DNA from: Dallia pectoralis
Taxonomy: Eukaryota > Chordata > Actinopteri > Esociformes > Umbridae
Length of the DNA stretch: 64,000 nt
Direction of reading: 5' to 3'
Assembly: GCA_029465975.1 (NCBI GenBank)
Contig: CM055730.1
Coordinates: forward strand, 9,983,800-10,047,799
This document shows, in pieces, positions 1-14,800 of this stretch (position 1 is the stretch's first letter; the number at the start of each line of letters is the position of its first letter). The notes below the pieces were generated by a model, which saw nothing but the letters and a program-made list of their open reading frames with translations, had not been told where the DNA came from and made no database searches. The position numbers and the translations under genes were made by a program.

Positions 1-900
1 TTACCTCATATTAACTCATTGACTCTGGAACAAAACAGATGAGGTTAATGCGTGTCACATGTTTCAGGTCTCAAAACTCTTTCCACATTGACCCAAAGTT
101 GACTCATACTTTCTTTTACTGTGAGTGTGAGAGAGAAAGAGAGATATGTATTTTTGACCACATTAGAGACATAATGTCACAGACCCACAGAGTTAAGATA
201 AAGTCATATCTGATGGTAATGTCCAATCTGCAAATTGTCTGAGATGTCTGGCCCAATGCCTCTAGAAGACAAACAAGTGGAACAGAACAACATTATTTAT
301 TTTTGTGTATATTGTACCTAGCTAATAATATAACATTTGGTAGCTTTTTTAAGCTTTTCTGTGTGGGTAATGTTTACTTAGAATTTCAGACTTCTTTACA
401 CTTTTTTACAAAAGATGTGTCGTTTTTTTTCCTCCTGCTTTGTACTGAAATTGATTTGAGCGCTGTGACGATCAGGGCTGGGACAGAGGTTGGACAGGGA
501 GTTGGAGAGACACTTTTGAGATTATTGAGACACGGGTCACTTCAGGTTTGTCCACGGGTCTTTTTTAGTCACACTGTGATATTGCAACAGGCCTCCTTAA
601 ACATCAAACTTTCCTCTCCGGCTCGCTCCTTTCCCTACTCCTCCCTCTCCCTCTCTTTCATCTGTTCTTTTCCATTTGTTCAATTTGACCCTTGAGCCAG
701 GTCTCTATACAAAGGCTTCTGGGTAAGGGAGTGTATAGAGACAGAGTGCAAGAGAGTGGGGGATGAAAAAGAGGAGAGAGAGAAAGAAGAGCTTAAATGG
801 AAGGGCTTATTAAAGTCGAGTTGGTCTCGGCTCACTGCGCTGAATCAGTGTTTTTTTCCGAACTGCTGTTTCCTCTCCATCCACCCCTCTGTTTCTCAAT

Positions 901-903
<3 letters not shown>

Positions 904-993
<90 letters not shown>
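904..993. repeat. (TG)n microsatellite
   Basis: About 45 uninterrupted TG units. A shorter TG-rich patch follows near 1132-1160. Confidence 0.97.
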
Positions 994-994
<1 letters not shown>

Positions 995-2863
995 CTCATG
1001 GTGGTTTTAGGCCACTCTCCCAGACGCTTTCCCTCTATGATAAGTTCAGTGTGATTTATACATAATGTTATCCTGAGATACATACTGTCTGGCCCAGGTT
1101 GACTAAGGCAGCACTGCTTATGCAACAGCAGTGTGTGTGCGTGCATGTGTGTGTGTGTGTGCTGGAGGGTGCGCACATCTGCACGATTGTCTGATGTTAC
1201 CAACTATGCATTCTGCTTGAAGTCAGCAAGGAGGAAACATCTAATGAATAATTTAATTACCGTTCGACTGTCTCAATATCCTAACTTGAGCTCTTTGTTG
1301 AAGTCTTCTTGACTTTGCTTAGCAGAAACAGGAAACATTTTGAAACTTTGTGATTTGTTGGCGAGTTTCACTGGGTAAAGCCTGGTTTGGATTGTTCTAA
1401 GTTCTCCAGTCAGAGGGTGCTGTCACTGGCCTTACTTATCTATCACCCATCTGTCCTCTCTAGTCAATGCCACAATGGGGTTGTATTTAATCTGACATTG
1501 TCCTCTTTAACTCTGGAATAACAGCTCTGTGAGCCATGATCTTTGCATTCCACTTTGAGCTACTCCATCATCACGTCTGTCTGAAGCCATCTCCCTTCTA
1601 TCTGTTTGGTCCATTCTGGCAAATGAACAACTCAAATGTGACCTCTTTTAGGATTGATTATTTGACAATTGCTTGATTGAGCAATTGTGTACAGACATAT
1701 TTAAACATGCAGCAGATGTTCACATGGGAGCAGAAAATATCGGCAGTTTGACACGATTTACTCAACTGCGGCTTGTGTCTTTTTTAGAGAGTTGTATTTA
1801 CTGTTAAGCAAACATTTGCCTAACATTTGCAGTGTGTGTGTGTGAAAGCTATCTTACTGAAACATTATGTTCTGATTAGAGATCGGGATCAGGACAGCGG
1901 TTAAAAGTATCAAGCCAGAAAAACGATAATCAACGCTTTTAAACACTTGGTTTGGAACATCTCACCGTTGAAGTCAGAGTCATTAACCTGCAGACTGCTG
2001 TAATCACAGTTATTGGCCCGTGTTCAAGTTATTTGTAGATAATTTCCCCACCTCAACAACTGTCTCAGTCTGAGGTAAATCTAGGGTTACAGACCAGTAC
2101 CAACTTATATCCTGTCTCTCTACCACTGAAGAGTTGAGTCAGGTGTATTACCACTAAACTACTATATAATTACACAACACATTCAGCTGTCTTGTGTTTT
2201 CTACAAGGGCTCATGAATATGTATTTATAGGCGATGCCATGGTGCCTCGCCTGGCATCGTTGTCAGATGGACAGCAGCCGGTCGGCAGATTGGTTCCGAG
2301 CCTCCCAACACCACAACACCACCACAACCGGTATTCACACTAACCCCATGTCTGTATGTTTGTCTGACCAACGGTCATTGCTAAATAACCATTTGCGGTT
2401 GGAAATTTCGATTGGAATTCCAAAATGTTGGTCAGACACTTCCCCTCACATACTTCCAATGCCTTCCATCCTCATTCCCAGGCCAGTTGACTGAGCACCA
2501 ACTGTCTCCAGACCTCGTCTGGCCCAAAGCTGTCTCCTAGGGTACATTCTGCCCAGACCCACGTCTTAAACACCATTGAATGGTAGAACGAGCAGAAGCT
2601 CCACTGGGTGGACATTGGGCCAGTCCAGTGATTTGGTGACTCGTTGACACAAACATGAGTTATACGTTTCTGCAAGGTTTTCAATATGGGACACAGGTGA
2701 AAACCTCTTTTAATGGAGCACCTAATTTATTTATTTCTCTCTGTTTTCCACTCAGCATTGATCTCCCTCTTTTGCTCTTTTACTAAATACTTTCTTCCTC
2801 TATGATGCTATCAGGGAGGTAGCATGCAGGGACACAATCAGATGAGTCAGTCCTTGTAAAGGT

Positions 2864-3275
2864 CTGGACATGCTCTGTTGTTATGAGGACATGCTCTGTT
2901 GTTATGAGGGCATGCTCTGTTGTTATGAGGGCATGCTCTGTTGTTATGAGGGCATGCTCTGTTGTTATGAGGGGATGATTTGATGTTATGAGGGCATGCT
3001 CTGTTGTTATGAGGGGATGATTTGATGTTATGAGGGCATTTTTGTTGTAAGGAGGTCATGCTTTGTTGTTAAGAGGACATGCTTTGTTGTTAAGAGGACA
3101 TGCTTTGTTGTTAAGAGGACATGCTTTGTTGTTAAGAGGTCATGCTTTGTTGTTAGGAGGCCATGCTTTGTTGTTGAGAGGACATGCTTTGTTGTTGAGA
3201 GGACATGCTTTGTTGTTGTGAGGACATACTTTGTTGTTACGGCGACGTGCTTTGTTGTTATGGCGACATGCTTCC
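2864..3275. repeat. Minisatellite, about 21-bp unit
   Basis: About 20 tandem copies of a 21-bp unit of the form GACATGCTTTGTTGTTAAGAG. Variants are grouped: TTATGAG copies lie on the left and TTAAGAG/TTGAGAG copies on the right. A sub-variant (GGGGATGATTTGATG) appears twice at the same spacing, which suggests duplication of blocks larger than one unit. Confidence 0.93.
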
Positions 3276-3936
3276 CAATCCCAATGCCGTGTGACTGGGT
3301 AACGACATCACTTGGTGGTGAATTGGGTAGTTACGATCCAAACATCCAAACAATGAAAATGGTTAAAATTAACATTTTGGGCGTAGAGCTTTTAACAACA
3401 CTTTGCCAGTTATGTAACTGAAACAGATGGCGTCGGTTTGATGTTTCTTGTTAGTTCAGCATATAGTTTGCTTCCATCCGCTAGCTTTTTTCAGGCCAAG
3501 TTTCCCAGCTGAACAAACAATGTACTGGACATTTACCTAAGAAAGTATTTCCAGCTGCTGTTCCTCCAATTCGCTTTTTTTAACTCCATTCATTGTAAAA
3601 TTATGTAGTTCAATTGTAGATGTAAAACGCTGGTTGTAGTTGTACATCGTCATGAATAATCATGCTCGCTATGAGTTCCATGCTATGACATGATGTGAAC
3701 AGTATGAATTTATTCAGCAAATGATAAGTGGAATCTTCAGGATGCAATTAATGCTATTTTCCCACCCTGTTTTAGTTTCTTTAAACACAATTTTGAGGAA
3801 GCATGAACATTAAACACATTTGTTTTCACACAATCATGAATAAAATTCAGAAAAAATTCTGACGCATGGCCAGGTCTTACAGATCAGGATAAGCATCCAA
3901 AACCTGAGTTATGAAGACTATCTAGATCTGAAGGTA

Positions 3937-4745
3937 TCGATCTCTGTAGAGAGTATTACGACCATTTAAGAATTGATAAATTGATGTCTTTAGAGACTAT
4001 TACGACCATTTAAGAATTGATAAATCGATCTCTGAAGAGAGTATTACGACCATTTAAGAATTGATAAATCGATGTCTTTAGAGAGTATTACGACCATTTA
4101 AGAATTGATAAATCGATGTCTTTAGAGAGTATTACGACCATTTAAGAATTGATAAATCGATGTCTTTAGAGAGTATTACGACCATTTAAGAATTGATAAA
4201 TCGATGTCTTTAGAGAGTATTACGACCATTCAAGAATTGATAAATCGATGTCTTTAGAGAGTATTACGACCATTTAAGAATTGATAAATCGATCTCTGTA
4301 GAGAGTATTACGACCATTTAAGAATTGATAAATCGATGTCTTTAGAGAGTATTACGAACATTTAAGAATTGATAAATCGATGTCTTTAGAGAGTATTACG
4401 ACCATTTAAGAATTGATAAATCGATGTCTTTAGAGAGTATTACGACCATTTAAGAATTGATAAATCGATCTCTGTAGAGAGTATTACGACCATTTAAGAA
4501 TTGATAAATCGATGTCTTTAGAGAGTATTACGACCATTTAAGAATTGATAAATCGATGTCTTTAGAGAGTATTACGACCATTTAAGAATTGATAAATCGA
4601 TGTCTTTAGAGAGTATTACGACCATTTAAGAATTGATAAATCGATGTCTTTAGAGAGTATTACGACCATTTAAGAATTGATAAATCGATGTCTGTAGAGA
4701 GTATTACGACCATTTAAGAATTGATAAATCGATCTCTGTAGAGAT
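3937..4745. repeat. Minisatellite, 44-bp unit
   Basis: About 18 head-to-tail copies of a 44-bp unit containing TATTACGACCATTTAAGAAT followed by TGATAAATCGATSTCT. Copies are nearly identical, and the CTCTGTAG versus GTCTTTAG variants are interspersed. No open frame of note and no gene nearby. Confidence 0.95.
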
Positions 4746-5493
4746 AATGATTGAACAGTCAAGACCTGATGAATCAATTTTCGTAGCAACAATAATGAGT
4801 GATGCTACAGGCCACTGTTACAGTTGGGTCACATTACAACACTCTTTTTATGACCATACTGTGAACTCTACCTGCCATGTGGGAGTGTGTGTGTGTACCC
4901 CCTTATTGTGCTGCTGTAGACATACACACTCCTGGTGTGATTGACAGCTGCCTTTTCCAATGTCTCTGTGTTTGTCTTTTCTCTTAATTAACGTCTTTGA
5001 CTGCATCCACTTCACCGGATTACTGCAAGTTTCTCAGTTCCTCAACCCCCAAAGTGTGTGTGTGTGTGTGTTTGTGTGTGTGCACGCCAGCCTAAATGAA
5101 GCCCAGATGCTTTGAGATGCTGAGAAGCTAACTGCTCTCTGTCACGTTGCCTTTTTCATTCACACTTCGTTCATCTTTTCCTGGTATCTTCTTTACTTCT
5201 TTCTTTTGTTCTCCCTTTCTGACGTTCTTTTTCCGTCTGTTCCTTTCTTTTTTCATACATCTCGTCACCACCCTCCAGCTCTCCCTCCAGCCCTCCCGCC
5301 ATCCAACACTTTATCCCACACTCCATTCCCCCCTTTCTCCTATCTCCTTCCTGGCATGTAGGCCTCTTTGGTGTCATGGCAACCGCTCCTAACAGAGAGA
5401 AGCTGGAGTCTGAAACAGCAACAAGTTGGCTGTAAAAGCGAAAGAGTGCCTTTGTTGCCAATGTTGGTGTTTTACAGGCAGCGTTCTGTAGCT

Positions 5494-5505
5494 GTGTGTG
5501 TGTGT

Positions 5506-5547
<42 letters not shown>
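5494..5547. repeat. (TG)n microsatellite
   Basis: TG dinucleotide run with one CTG interruption. Confidence 0.95.
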
Positions 5548-5548
<1 letters not shown>

Positions 5549-5788
5549 CTGTGTTTAGTGAAGTAGTTAATGTTGATCTATTAGTGCATTTTGCGGTCAA
5601 TTGGGTTTCTGTTGTATTATCAAACAATCCCATTCTTCGATTCCGCTTTTTAGTTTAATAAAAACTATTTAGTAAGTTATTTATGAAATAATGACGACCA
5701 CCGACATATCAGACTAAGCAGCCTGATGAGTAAATAGATGGGTATGATATGATCCGACATGATCACTCTGGTTTCTTGCTTGACTGGC

Positions 5789-5790
5789 TC

Positions 5791-5851
<61 letters not shown>

Positions 5852-6305
5852 GGTGGCCAGGTAATGACTACTGGCTCAGATATATAGTTGGTGGCCCAGC
5901 TAATGACTATTGGCTCAGATATATAGTAGGTGGCCAGGTAATGCATACTGGCTCAGATATATAGTAGGTGGCCCAGGTAATGACTACTGGCTCAGATATA
6001 TAGTAGGTGGCCCAGGTAATGACTACTGGCTCAGATATATAGTAGGTGGCCCTGGTAATGACTACTGGCTCAGATATATAGTAGGTGGCCCAGGTAATGA
6101 CTACTGGCTCAGATATATAGTAGGTGGCCAGGTAATGACTATTGGCTCAGATATATATAGTAGGTGGCCCAGGTAATGACTACTGGCTCAGATATATAGT
6201 AGGTGTCCCAGGTAATAATTACTGGCTCAGATATAAAGTAGGTGGCCCAGGTAATGACTACTGGCTCAGATATATAGTAGGTGGCCAGGTAATGACTACT
6301 GGCTA
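5789..6305. repeat. (AT)n tract followed by 39-bp minisatellite
   Basis: A run of about 28 AT units (5791-5848) leads directly into about 12 copies of a 39-bp unit (TGGCTCAGATATATAGTAGG then TGGCCCAGGTAATGACTAC). The short ATATAT inside each unit suggests that the microsatellite and minisatellite share an origin. Confidence 0.93.
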
Positions 6306-7060
6306 GCTGCTTCTGAGCCAATGTATAAGTAACAGACTGCCCTCAGGTTCAACTCCCAGAATCAACTCCCAACTCCCCATCACGTGGCCCAACCTGCGAT
6401 TTATATATGCCTGATCTGGTATTGTGTGAATGACTGGACCAGACTGGTGGGCAGGGTTTTTCATTAATGTTTGGACTGGAGTGTCATTTCTGTAAAGAGC
6501 TTTGAGGGACTTCATGGTTAATTATAGGTTTATTCTGTGGAGATGTTAGATCAGCGTCTGTTCCACAGGAAGCACCGGGTGGTTCTGCTGACATCATATG
6601 CTGCATTTGAATTTGCATATGAGGAATTTATGTAAATTTGTGCACTCTAATTTAGAAGGGCATTGGCAGATATTTCGCTGTCTTTGGTCTGTCTGTCCTA
6701 GTACATTAAATCAACTGGAGTAACTTTTAGTGAAATCATGTAGTCCGAAATACCTTATTGGCTATTTCAAAAGATATTTTCATGATATTTTCATGATATT
6801 TTAAAGCTGGTGACATGTGGAGGGCAAATTAGAACAGAAAGTTTTCAAACCTTACATTTTTTATTTGTCTGAAAATAATTTCAGTAGTGCATCTCTTTAG
6901 TAAATAACATACACTTAAACAAAAATCAGTTGTGTTGTAGAGCTGCTTTCTCACTCCCAGCGTTGGGTTGTGTTAACTTATCCTCCGTTTCTATTGCGCA
7001 ATGGGTACCGTAGTCACAGAGAAACATACTGGCAGATAGCATAGTGTTAAGGTTGGAGTA

Positions 7061-7100
<40 letters not shown>
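7061..7100. repeat. (CA)n microsatellite
   Basis: About 20 CA units. Confidence 0.95.
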
Positions 7101-7103
<3 letters not shown>

Positions 7104-7266
7104 TACAGACCTGAAAGCCATATGAGGCAAGGTGACAGAGACAGAAGACAGATTTGTAGGAATGTATTGGGCAATAACCATCAATCTGTTAAAAGCCAAA
7201 GAAAAGTATTTGTCTCAAACTGTCTTGAGATTTGAATTGGAGTTGAATTGGAGTTTCAGTGGATGC

Positions 7267-8755
7267 ATGACCAGTGGACATGGCTCTATATATATAAGCA
7301 TGACCTGTGGACCTGGCTCTATATATATAAGCATGACCAGTGGACATGGCTCTATATATATAAGCATGACCAGTGGACCTGGCTCTATATATATAAGCAT
7401 GACCAGTGGACATGGCTCTATATATATAAGCATGACCAGTGGACCTGGCTCTATATATATAAGCATGACCAGTGGACCTGGCTCTATATATATAAGCATG
7501 ACCAGTGGACATGGCTCTATAAATAAGCATGACCAGTGGACATGGCTCTATAAATAAGCATGACCAGTGGACATGGCTCTATAAATAAGCATGACCAGTG
7601 GACATGGCTCTATATATATAAGCATGACCAGTGGACATGGCTCTATATATATAAGCATGACCAGTGGACATGGCTCTATATATATAAGCATGACCAGTGG
7701 ACATGGCTCTATATATATAAGCATGACCAGTGGACATGGCTCTATATATATAAGCATGACCAGTGGACCTGGCTCTATATATATAAGCATGACCAGTGGA
7801 CATGGCTCTATATATATAAGCATGACCAGTGGACATGGCTCTATATATATAAGCATGACCAGTGGACATGGCTCTATATATATAAGCATGACCAGTGGAC
7901 ATGGCTCTATATATATAAGCATGACCAGTGGACCTGGCTCTATATATATAAGCATGACCAGTGGACATGGCTCTATAAATAAGCATGACCAGTGGACATG
8001 GCTCTATATATATAAGCATGACCAGTGGACATGGCTCTATATATATAAGCATGACCAGTGGACATGGCTCTATATATATAAGCATGACCAGTGGACATGG
8101 CTCTATATATATAAGCATGACCAGTGGACATGGCTCTATATATATAAGCATGACCAGTGGACATGGCTCTATATATATAAGCATGACCAGTGGACATGGC
8201 TCTATAAATAAGCATGACCAGTGGACATGGATCTATAAATATGCATGACCAGTGGACATGGCTCTATATATATAAGCATGACCAGTGGACATGGCTCTAT
8301 AAATAAGCATGACCAGTGGACATGGCTCTTTAAATAAGCATGACGAGTGGACCTGGCTCTATAAATATAAGCATGACCAGTGGACATGGCTCTATATATA
8401 TAAGCATGACCAGTGGACATGGCTCTATAAATAAGCATGACCAGTGGACATGGCTCTATAAATAAGCATGACCAGTGGACATGGCTCTATATATAAGCAT
8501 GACCAGTGGACATGGCCATATATATATATATATAAGCATGACCAGTGGACATGGCTCTATATATATAAGCATGACCAGTGGGCATGGCTCTATAAATAAG
8601 CATGACCAGTGTACATGGCTCTATATATAAGCATGACCAGTGGACATGGCTCTATATATAAGCATGACCAGTGGACATGGCTCTATACATAAGCATGACT
8701 AGTGGACATGGCTCTATACATAAGCATGACTAGTGGACATGGCTCTATATATATA
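7267..8755. repeat. Minisatellite, 33/29-bp units
   Basis: About 45 tandem copies of AGCATGACCAGTGGACATGG + CTCTATATATATA (33 bp), with 29-bp variants ending CTCTATAAATA and rarer ACCTGG variants. Because 33 is a multiple of three, long open frames occur in several registers on both strands (for example 7591-8211 + and 7579-8184 -). They encode only the repeat and are not considered genes. Confidence 0.96.
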
Positions 8756-9508
8756 TGTTATTTAATATTTTTGCTCTGTAGTAGACAGCCAGCCACACAG
8801 TGTGTATGCGTCTGTATTAAAATGCATACTTCAAATAGAGATCCTGGAAATCTATGTTTTAGAAGCTTATAGCAGTTTGAAACCTTCTTAAGTCAAAACT
8901 TTAGTGTTTCCAATATTTCACCATTAATCTGTCCGGTTTTCACATACCTTTTTCTGTCCAAGATGAAGTTTAACACAACACAAAATCAGGAGATTTTCCT
9001 TGAAAAAAATAACTTCTTTGAGCTAAACTTCTCTTTCTCTCTTAAGTGTCTGTGAGCATGTATACACACCAATAACCAAACAATGAGATGGATCTCTGTT
9101 ACTCCTTTCAATTGGAAAATCCACCTTTCTCTGGAGAACCATCGACATTCCTGAACGTCTCACAGACTCTGTGAGAATTCAGAGGTGACTTAGATATCTA
9201 GAATATTCCTTTGCTCCCTGCGGAAGCCCTGGCATTGTTAACTGGCTTATCATAACAGGATTATACCTCCCAGTCACGAATCCTATCTGGGTAAAGGTGA
9301 TGGCTCTGTCTAGACACATCCCATCGGTCTCATTAGGAAGACGTTAAGAAAACAGAGGAATCTGGAGTCTCTTCAGTCGTCTGTCAGGTGAGAGATGCTC
9401 TTTAAAGTGAGGGCATAGAGTTGAATCACTTCACAAACTGTCTTCGGTTATTTAATTAAAGAAGTTCTGGGACTTGTGCGAAATATTTCAGTGGTGGCTG
9501 CTGGCTTC

Positions 9509-9668
9509 ACATGCGTTTATATATGTGCATAGTCTATGGGTAGAAACACTACCATACCCCAGTTATCTATAAAAGTCTGTGTTTCTTTACATACGTTTAT
9601 ATATGTGCATAATCTATGGGTAGAAACACTATCATACCCTAGTTATCCATGAAAGTCTGTGTTTAAAA
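9509..9668. repeat. 80-bp tandem duplication
   Basis: Two adjacent copies with an 80-bp period, each containing CGTTTATATATGTGCATA and TCTATGGGTAGAAACACTA, with several mismatches between them. Confidence 0.9.
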
Positions 9669-10314
9669 GCATTTTTTTTTAAAGGAAATGGGGCACAAAA
9701 CAAACACCTACAAATGGAAATGCTTAAATCTTTCAAAAGCACCAGTTACTCTAAAACTGCTTTAGAGATTATTTTACAATTAAGGTATAAACAATAATAG
9801 ACCTTATTTCAGTTGCCTTACATGTGGAATTTCCAGAGTTTGCTATCCCTGACACCAGATACTGTGTTTGTTGACGTTTATAAACTGAAAGAGAGCAATC
9901 CATCATGAGTTCTGAGCGGATCTGCTTCCTGATTAGGAATGCAGTACACTGGACATGTTGTCAGGTAATAAAGTGCTGTCATGAACAGTACCCATTGGCA
10001 TCAGTAACAGCTGCATTCATGTAGACGATGTAACTGTGGTGCTCAGTTACCATTTAAAAGTTTCTCTGGAAAGACATTTTCAAGCTTGACAAATTGTCAA
10101 GCTATTTTTACCTAATTTTTCAGAGTAGAATCCACTTTGATGTCGTGTCATGCTTCCAAATCGCCATCTGCTAGACAGCCTCATAGAATCTGAAGCAAAG
10201 CAGAGATCCAAAAGCAAACCCAGCTTGTCAGCATTTCTTTTCAGGAGGAGGCAAGGAGGTTTGTAATTCTTTCTTCAGGATATATCTAGTGAAGCAGAAG
10301 GGGACTTTATCTAG

Positions 10315-10507
<193 letters not shown>

Positions 10508-11442
10508 GGAAAAAGAGTTGCGTGCGAGGGACAAACTTCAATAACTTTAGAAGCAAGCAGTGAACAACATCAGAGGGAAAGGAGTGCAGTGGATTTGTTT
10601 TCCTGTGTGGCTGGAACAAAACCAGGGCCCCAGAGGTGAGGGGGACCGAGGTGGGGGTCTACCCAGCTACAACCCACTCCTGCTGGGGTCACTGGGTTAG
10701 GGTCGGGGGAGGGGTCATCTCCTTTCCTGGAGGGTCCTCTAATGCCATTATCTCCACATTGGCTGGGCCTGTGGTGAGGCAAGATGAGGTGAGGGTGGGG
10801 AGCTGAACGTGGAAGGAGGAGGTGAGGCATAAGGATTTTGGCCTCGGAGTGGGAGCGGCCAACTTCTTCAAACACAACGTGGAGATGTACAGGAGTGATC
10901 AGTGATCCATACGCTTGTTAACAGCACTCGTTCAAAGTCAATAACATTTTTATCTAAGTATATTGCAGCATTCATCCACTCTCTTGCATGTTCTTCATCC
11001 ACTCTCTTGCATGTCTACGTGCTGTTCAATCCCATATCGTACTAAATATATGTTGCATTTATTAAATGCTTTCTGTGAAGCACATGTAATTACACAAGAA
11101 TAGTCCTAGAGTGGAAGTACAATGTGAGGTAAAATATAGTCAGCAGGTGGTGGATTGTTCCGAACATAAACACTACTGCACACAGTTTTAGATTTTGTAT
11201 CAACCCCCGAATCAGAAAACCTTAGAATTTCTTTCTGTTTCCTGTGTTTCTGTCCTCATTTCACCACCTGTGTTTCCTTCCTCTCTGCTCCCATTGTCTG
11301 TTTCACTGCTGGCTGGAAATGGCCTATGTTCCTGTACTCATTTACTAGGCACACATTGTCTCTTAGAGAAAAGCACCGATTTTATTTGGCATGAAGTTGA
11401 TGGGTGTCCTGCCTGCAGGCCTGTGTGCGTTGGGGGTGTCTA

Positions 11443-11563
11443 CGTGTGTGTGCGTGCGTACGTGCGTGCGTGCGTGTGTGTGGGTGGGTCTGCGTGTGTG
11501 TGTGGGTCTGCGTGTGGGTCTGCGTGTGTGCGTGCGTGCATGTGCGTGCGTGTGTGTGTGTGC
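11443..11563. repeat. TG/CGTG-rich simple repeat
   Basis: Imperfect TG, CGTG and TGGGTCTG repeats about 250 bases upstream of the first lzts2 coding exon. Confidence 0.9.
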
Positions 11564-11855
11564 AGGCAAATGTGTGTACGCTAGCTCTCATAGCTGGGTA
11601 ATATTATTCCACTTGGCCAGACAGCTTTAAGCAATGCACAGCAGGCTAAATACGATATGTCCTCCCCCTGTCGCCCAGGAAACACACACTCACAGTTTCT
11701 CCACACAAATCGTGAGCACACACTCACCCACAGTCTTCATCAATCCGGATATTTTACCTTCTGTGTTGTGTGAGAAGGGAAGGCACATGTCTCACTCTCT
11801 GTCTGTCTCCTTGCAGACTGTGTGTTCGGTTCATGTCCGGCCTTGTCCCGGTACC

Positions 11856-14800
11856 ATGGCAATGATCCAGACCCTGCCTGTGTCCGTGACTGACCGCCCC
11901 AGACCTCCCAGCAGCCTTGACCTCGTCTCCCCGTCCCCCGTGGCCGGAGGCCCCTGCGTATCCTGTGGTCCCGGAGCAGCCATGGGCTCCGTCAGCAGCC
12001 TCATCTCTGGACGGACCTATCAGGAGCAGCGACACTGCCCGGCCACCAGCGGGTTCAGGTAGGGCGCTGCTCATTGGTCGAGTCCGGGTGCCAGTGGGTT
12101 TTCATTGTTTTAGCTTTTGTGATACCAACCATAATTCCACTAACGTGATTATTTATTGTTTCCAGTAACAAGCCACGTCGTAACACCCCGACCACCAGTT
12201 GTTTCCGGCTCCAGGGTGACACCCTCCGCAGCGGGAGCTCTCTGGAACAACTATTGGTAATCAACAACCAGACCCAGCTCCAGACAACCCAGCCACAGCC
12301 GCCACCGCTACCCACCAAGAAGCAGCCCAGGTCGGGTAACTCTGCGGCCGGCGGAGCAGTGGGTGGTGGTGGAGGTGATGATGTCGGAAATGGGAACCAT
12401 GGATTTGTGACTGTAGGAGACTGGAATGAGAACCACAATGTGACAGTCGGTAGCCCGTTTAGCGACTCGGACGAGCAGAGGGATAACAGAGGTCTCAGCG
12501 GGAATATTGGCGGTCCACCACCTAAACTTATCCCGGTGTCGGGAAAACTGGAAAAGGTGAGTTTTGGACGGGGGTTCGAGTTATCATATGTGTGTCTATG
12601 CCAAATGAGACATCTGGTAACCTTTTTGTGACAACGTTTCTAGTTTACGTAAAGCACACATACTCTTAAAACCTGCTTCAGAATGCTTCAGATCCATAAA
12701 GGAGGACCGTTGTTGTAGGGGACGTGGACAAAGTTCAGCAACGTCAAATGAGAATCAATATCCAACACACAGTAGCAGATAGATTATTTAAAAATACGAA
12801 AACGCTATTTTGAAGGAAAACTAAACATGATGTTTAAATAACATTACATACAGTTAAACGACGATCATTGATCAAATCACCGGGGGTGAGGTGTGACAAA
12901 TTTGGCACGTTTGATTGGTTCGAAAAGGCCTATTGTCAACAAATATTTTCTCTCATTTACCTTCAGAACATGGAAAAGATTCTGATCCGTCCCACTGCGT
13001 TCAAACCAGTGGTCCCTAAGAATCGTCACTCTGTGCAGTACCTTTCCCCCAGGCCAGGGGGCAGCCTCTCTGAAAGCCAGGGAAGCCTGAACCTGCTCAT
13101 GCCTATCAATGGGAATAGCGGGAATATCTGTGTTAACGGCACAGGGAGCTACGGCAACGTGGTATCTCTGGTGAGCTCTTCCTCAGCATTGGACAACAAG
13201 AGGAACTCGTACAGTGGAGGGCGTAACGCTCGTAGCAGCCAGTCCTGTTCAGACTCTGGTCGTAACTCCCTGTCCAGCCTGCCCACACACAGCAGCACCG
13301 GCTACAGCCTGGCCCATAGCGAAGCCTCCGGGTCTGGCTTAGGTTCTGGCGGGTCCGGGGTGGGCCTGGAGCCTGTGACTGGGAGAACCGCCATTACCAA
13401 CGGAGGGTCAGGGACCAGTGGAGGCCATGTTCACTCGTCTTCCCATGGTCACTCTAACTCGGACAGCGGACGGTCGTCGTCCAGTAAGAGCACGGGGTCG
13501 CTGAGTGGGCGTGGCCAGCCCCTGTCAGACAGCGGGTCCTGTGGACGCTCGCCTCCTCCCCTGGAGGGTTACGAAGGGGTGGTGAGAGAGCTCGAGGAGA
13601 AGCTGAGGGAGAGAGACCAGGAGTTACAGCAGCTCAGAGAGAACCTGGATGAGAACGAGGCCGCCATCTGTCAGGTGAGAGGGGAGGATTACCGGAACAT
13701 AGACTGAGACAATAACAATCATTTATTTTTGAGAAGAACTATAAACCATTTGACTATAGTCTGCCCCCTGATGCTGTGCAACATGGCATGTCAGTGTTTT
13801 TTGTTTTACTGACTTAGCTAAATTACAACATGGCATGTAATGTCAGTGTTTTTGTTCTACTGACTTAGCTAAATTACTATTGTTTTACTGACTTAGCTAA
13901 AACAGTGCTGGTCTGTCTGTAACCTGTAAACTCTGACCTCTGACCTTTTTTGCTGTAGGTGTACGAGGAGAAGCAACGTCGCTGTGAGAGTGAGTTAGAG
14001 GAGCTGAGACAGAGCTGTTCTTCTAAGATGAAACAGGCAACACAGAAGGCTCAAAGAGTACAACAGGCCTTACAACTACAGGTAACAACTACAGTAAAGA
14101 TACAGACACGTATTAAACATATTGATAAACACATAGATCGAGACACATACTGCAGATACAGGCACGTACTGCAAATACAGGCACGTAATGCAGATACAGG
14201 CACATACTGCAGATACAGGCACATACTGCAGATACAGGCACATACTCCAGATACAGACACATACTGCAGATACAGACACATACTGCAGATACAGGCACGT
14301 ACTGCAGATACAGACACATACTGCAGATACAGACACGTACTGCAGATACAGACACATACTGCAGATACAGACACATACTGCAGATACAGGCACATACTGC
14401 AGATACAGGCACATACTGCAGATACAGACACATACTGCAGATACAGGCACATACTGCAGATACAGGCACATACTGCAGATACAGGCACATACTGCAGATA
14501 CAGACACGTACTGCAGATACAGACACATACTGCAGATACAGACACATACTGCAGATACAGACACATACTGCAGATACAGACACATACTGCAGATACAGAC
14601 ACATACTGCAGATACAGGCACATACTGCAGATACAGGCACATACTGCAGATACAGGCACATACTGCAGATACAGACACTGTTGATATAGACACTGCAGAT
14701 ACAGACACTGTTGATATAGACACTGCAGATACAGACACCTAGATACAGACACAGTAGATATAGACACTGTAGATACATTCACTGTAGATACAGACACTGC

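Noticed and set aside
7132..8438. Overlapping open frames up to about 206 codons on both strands
   Set aside because: They are translations of the 33-bp minisatellite (MTSGHGSIYIS or IEPCPLVMLIY repeats). All registers are open because the unit is a multiple of three, and no splice sites or family similarity support a gene.
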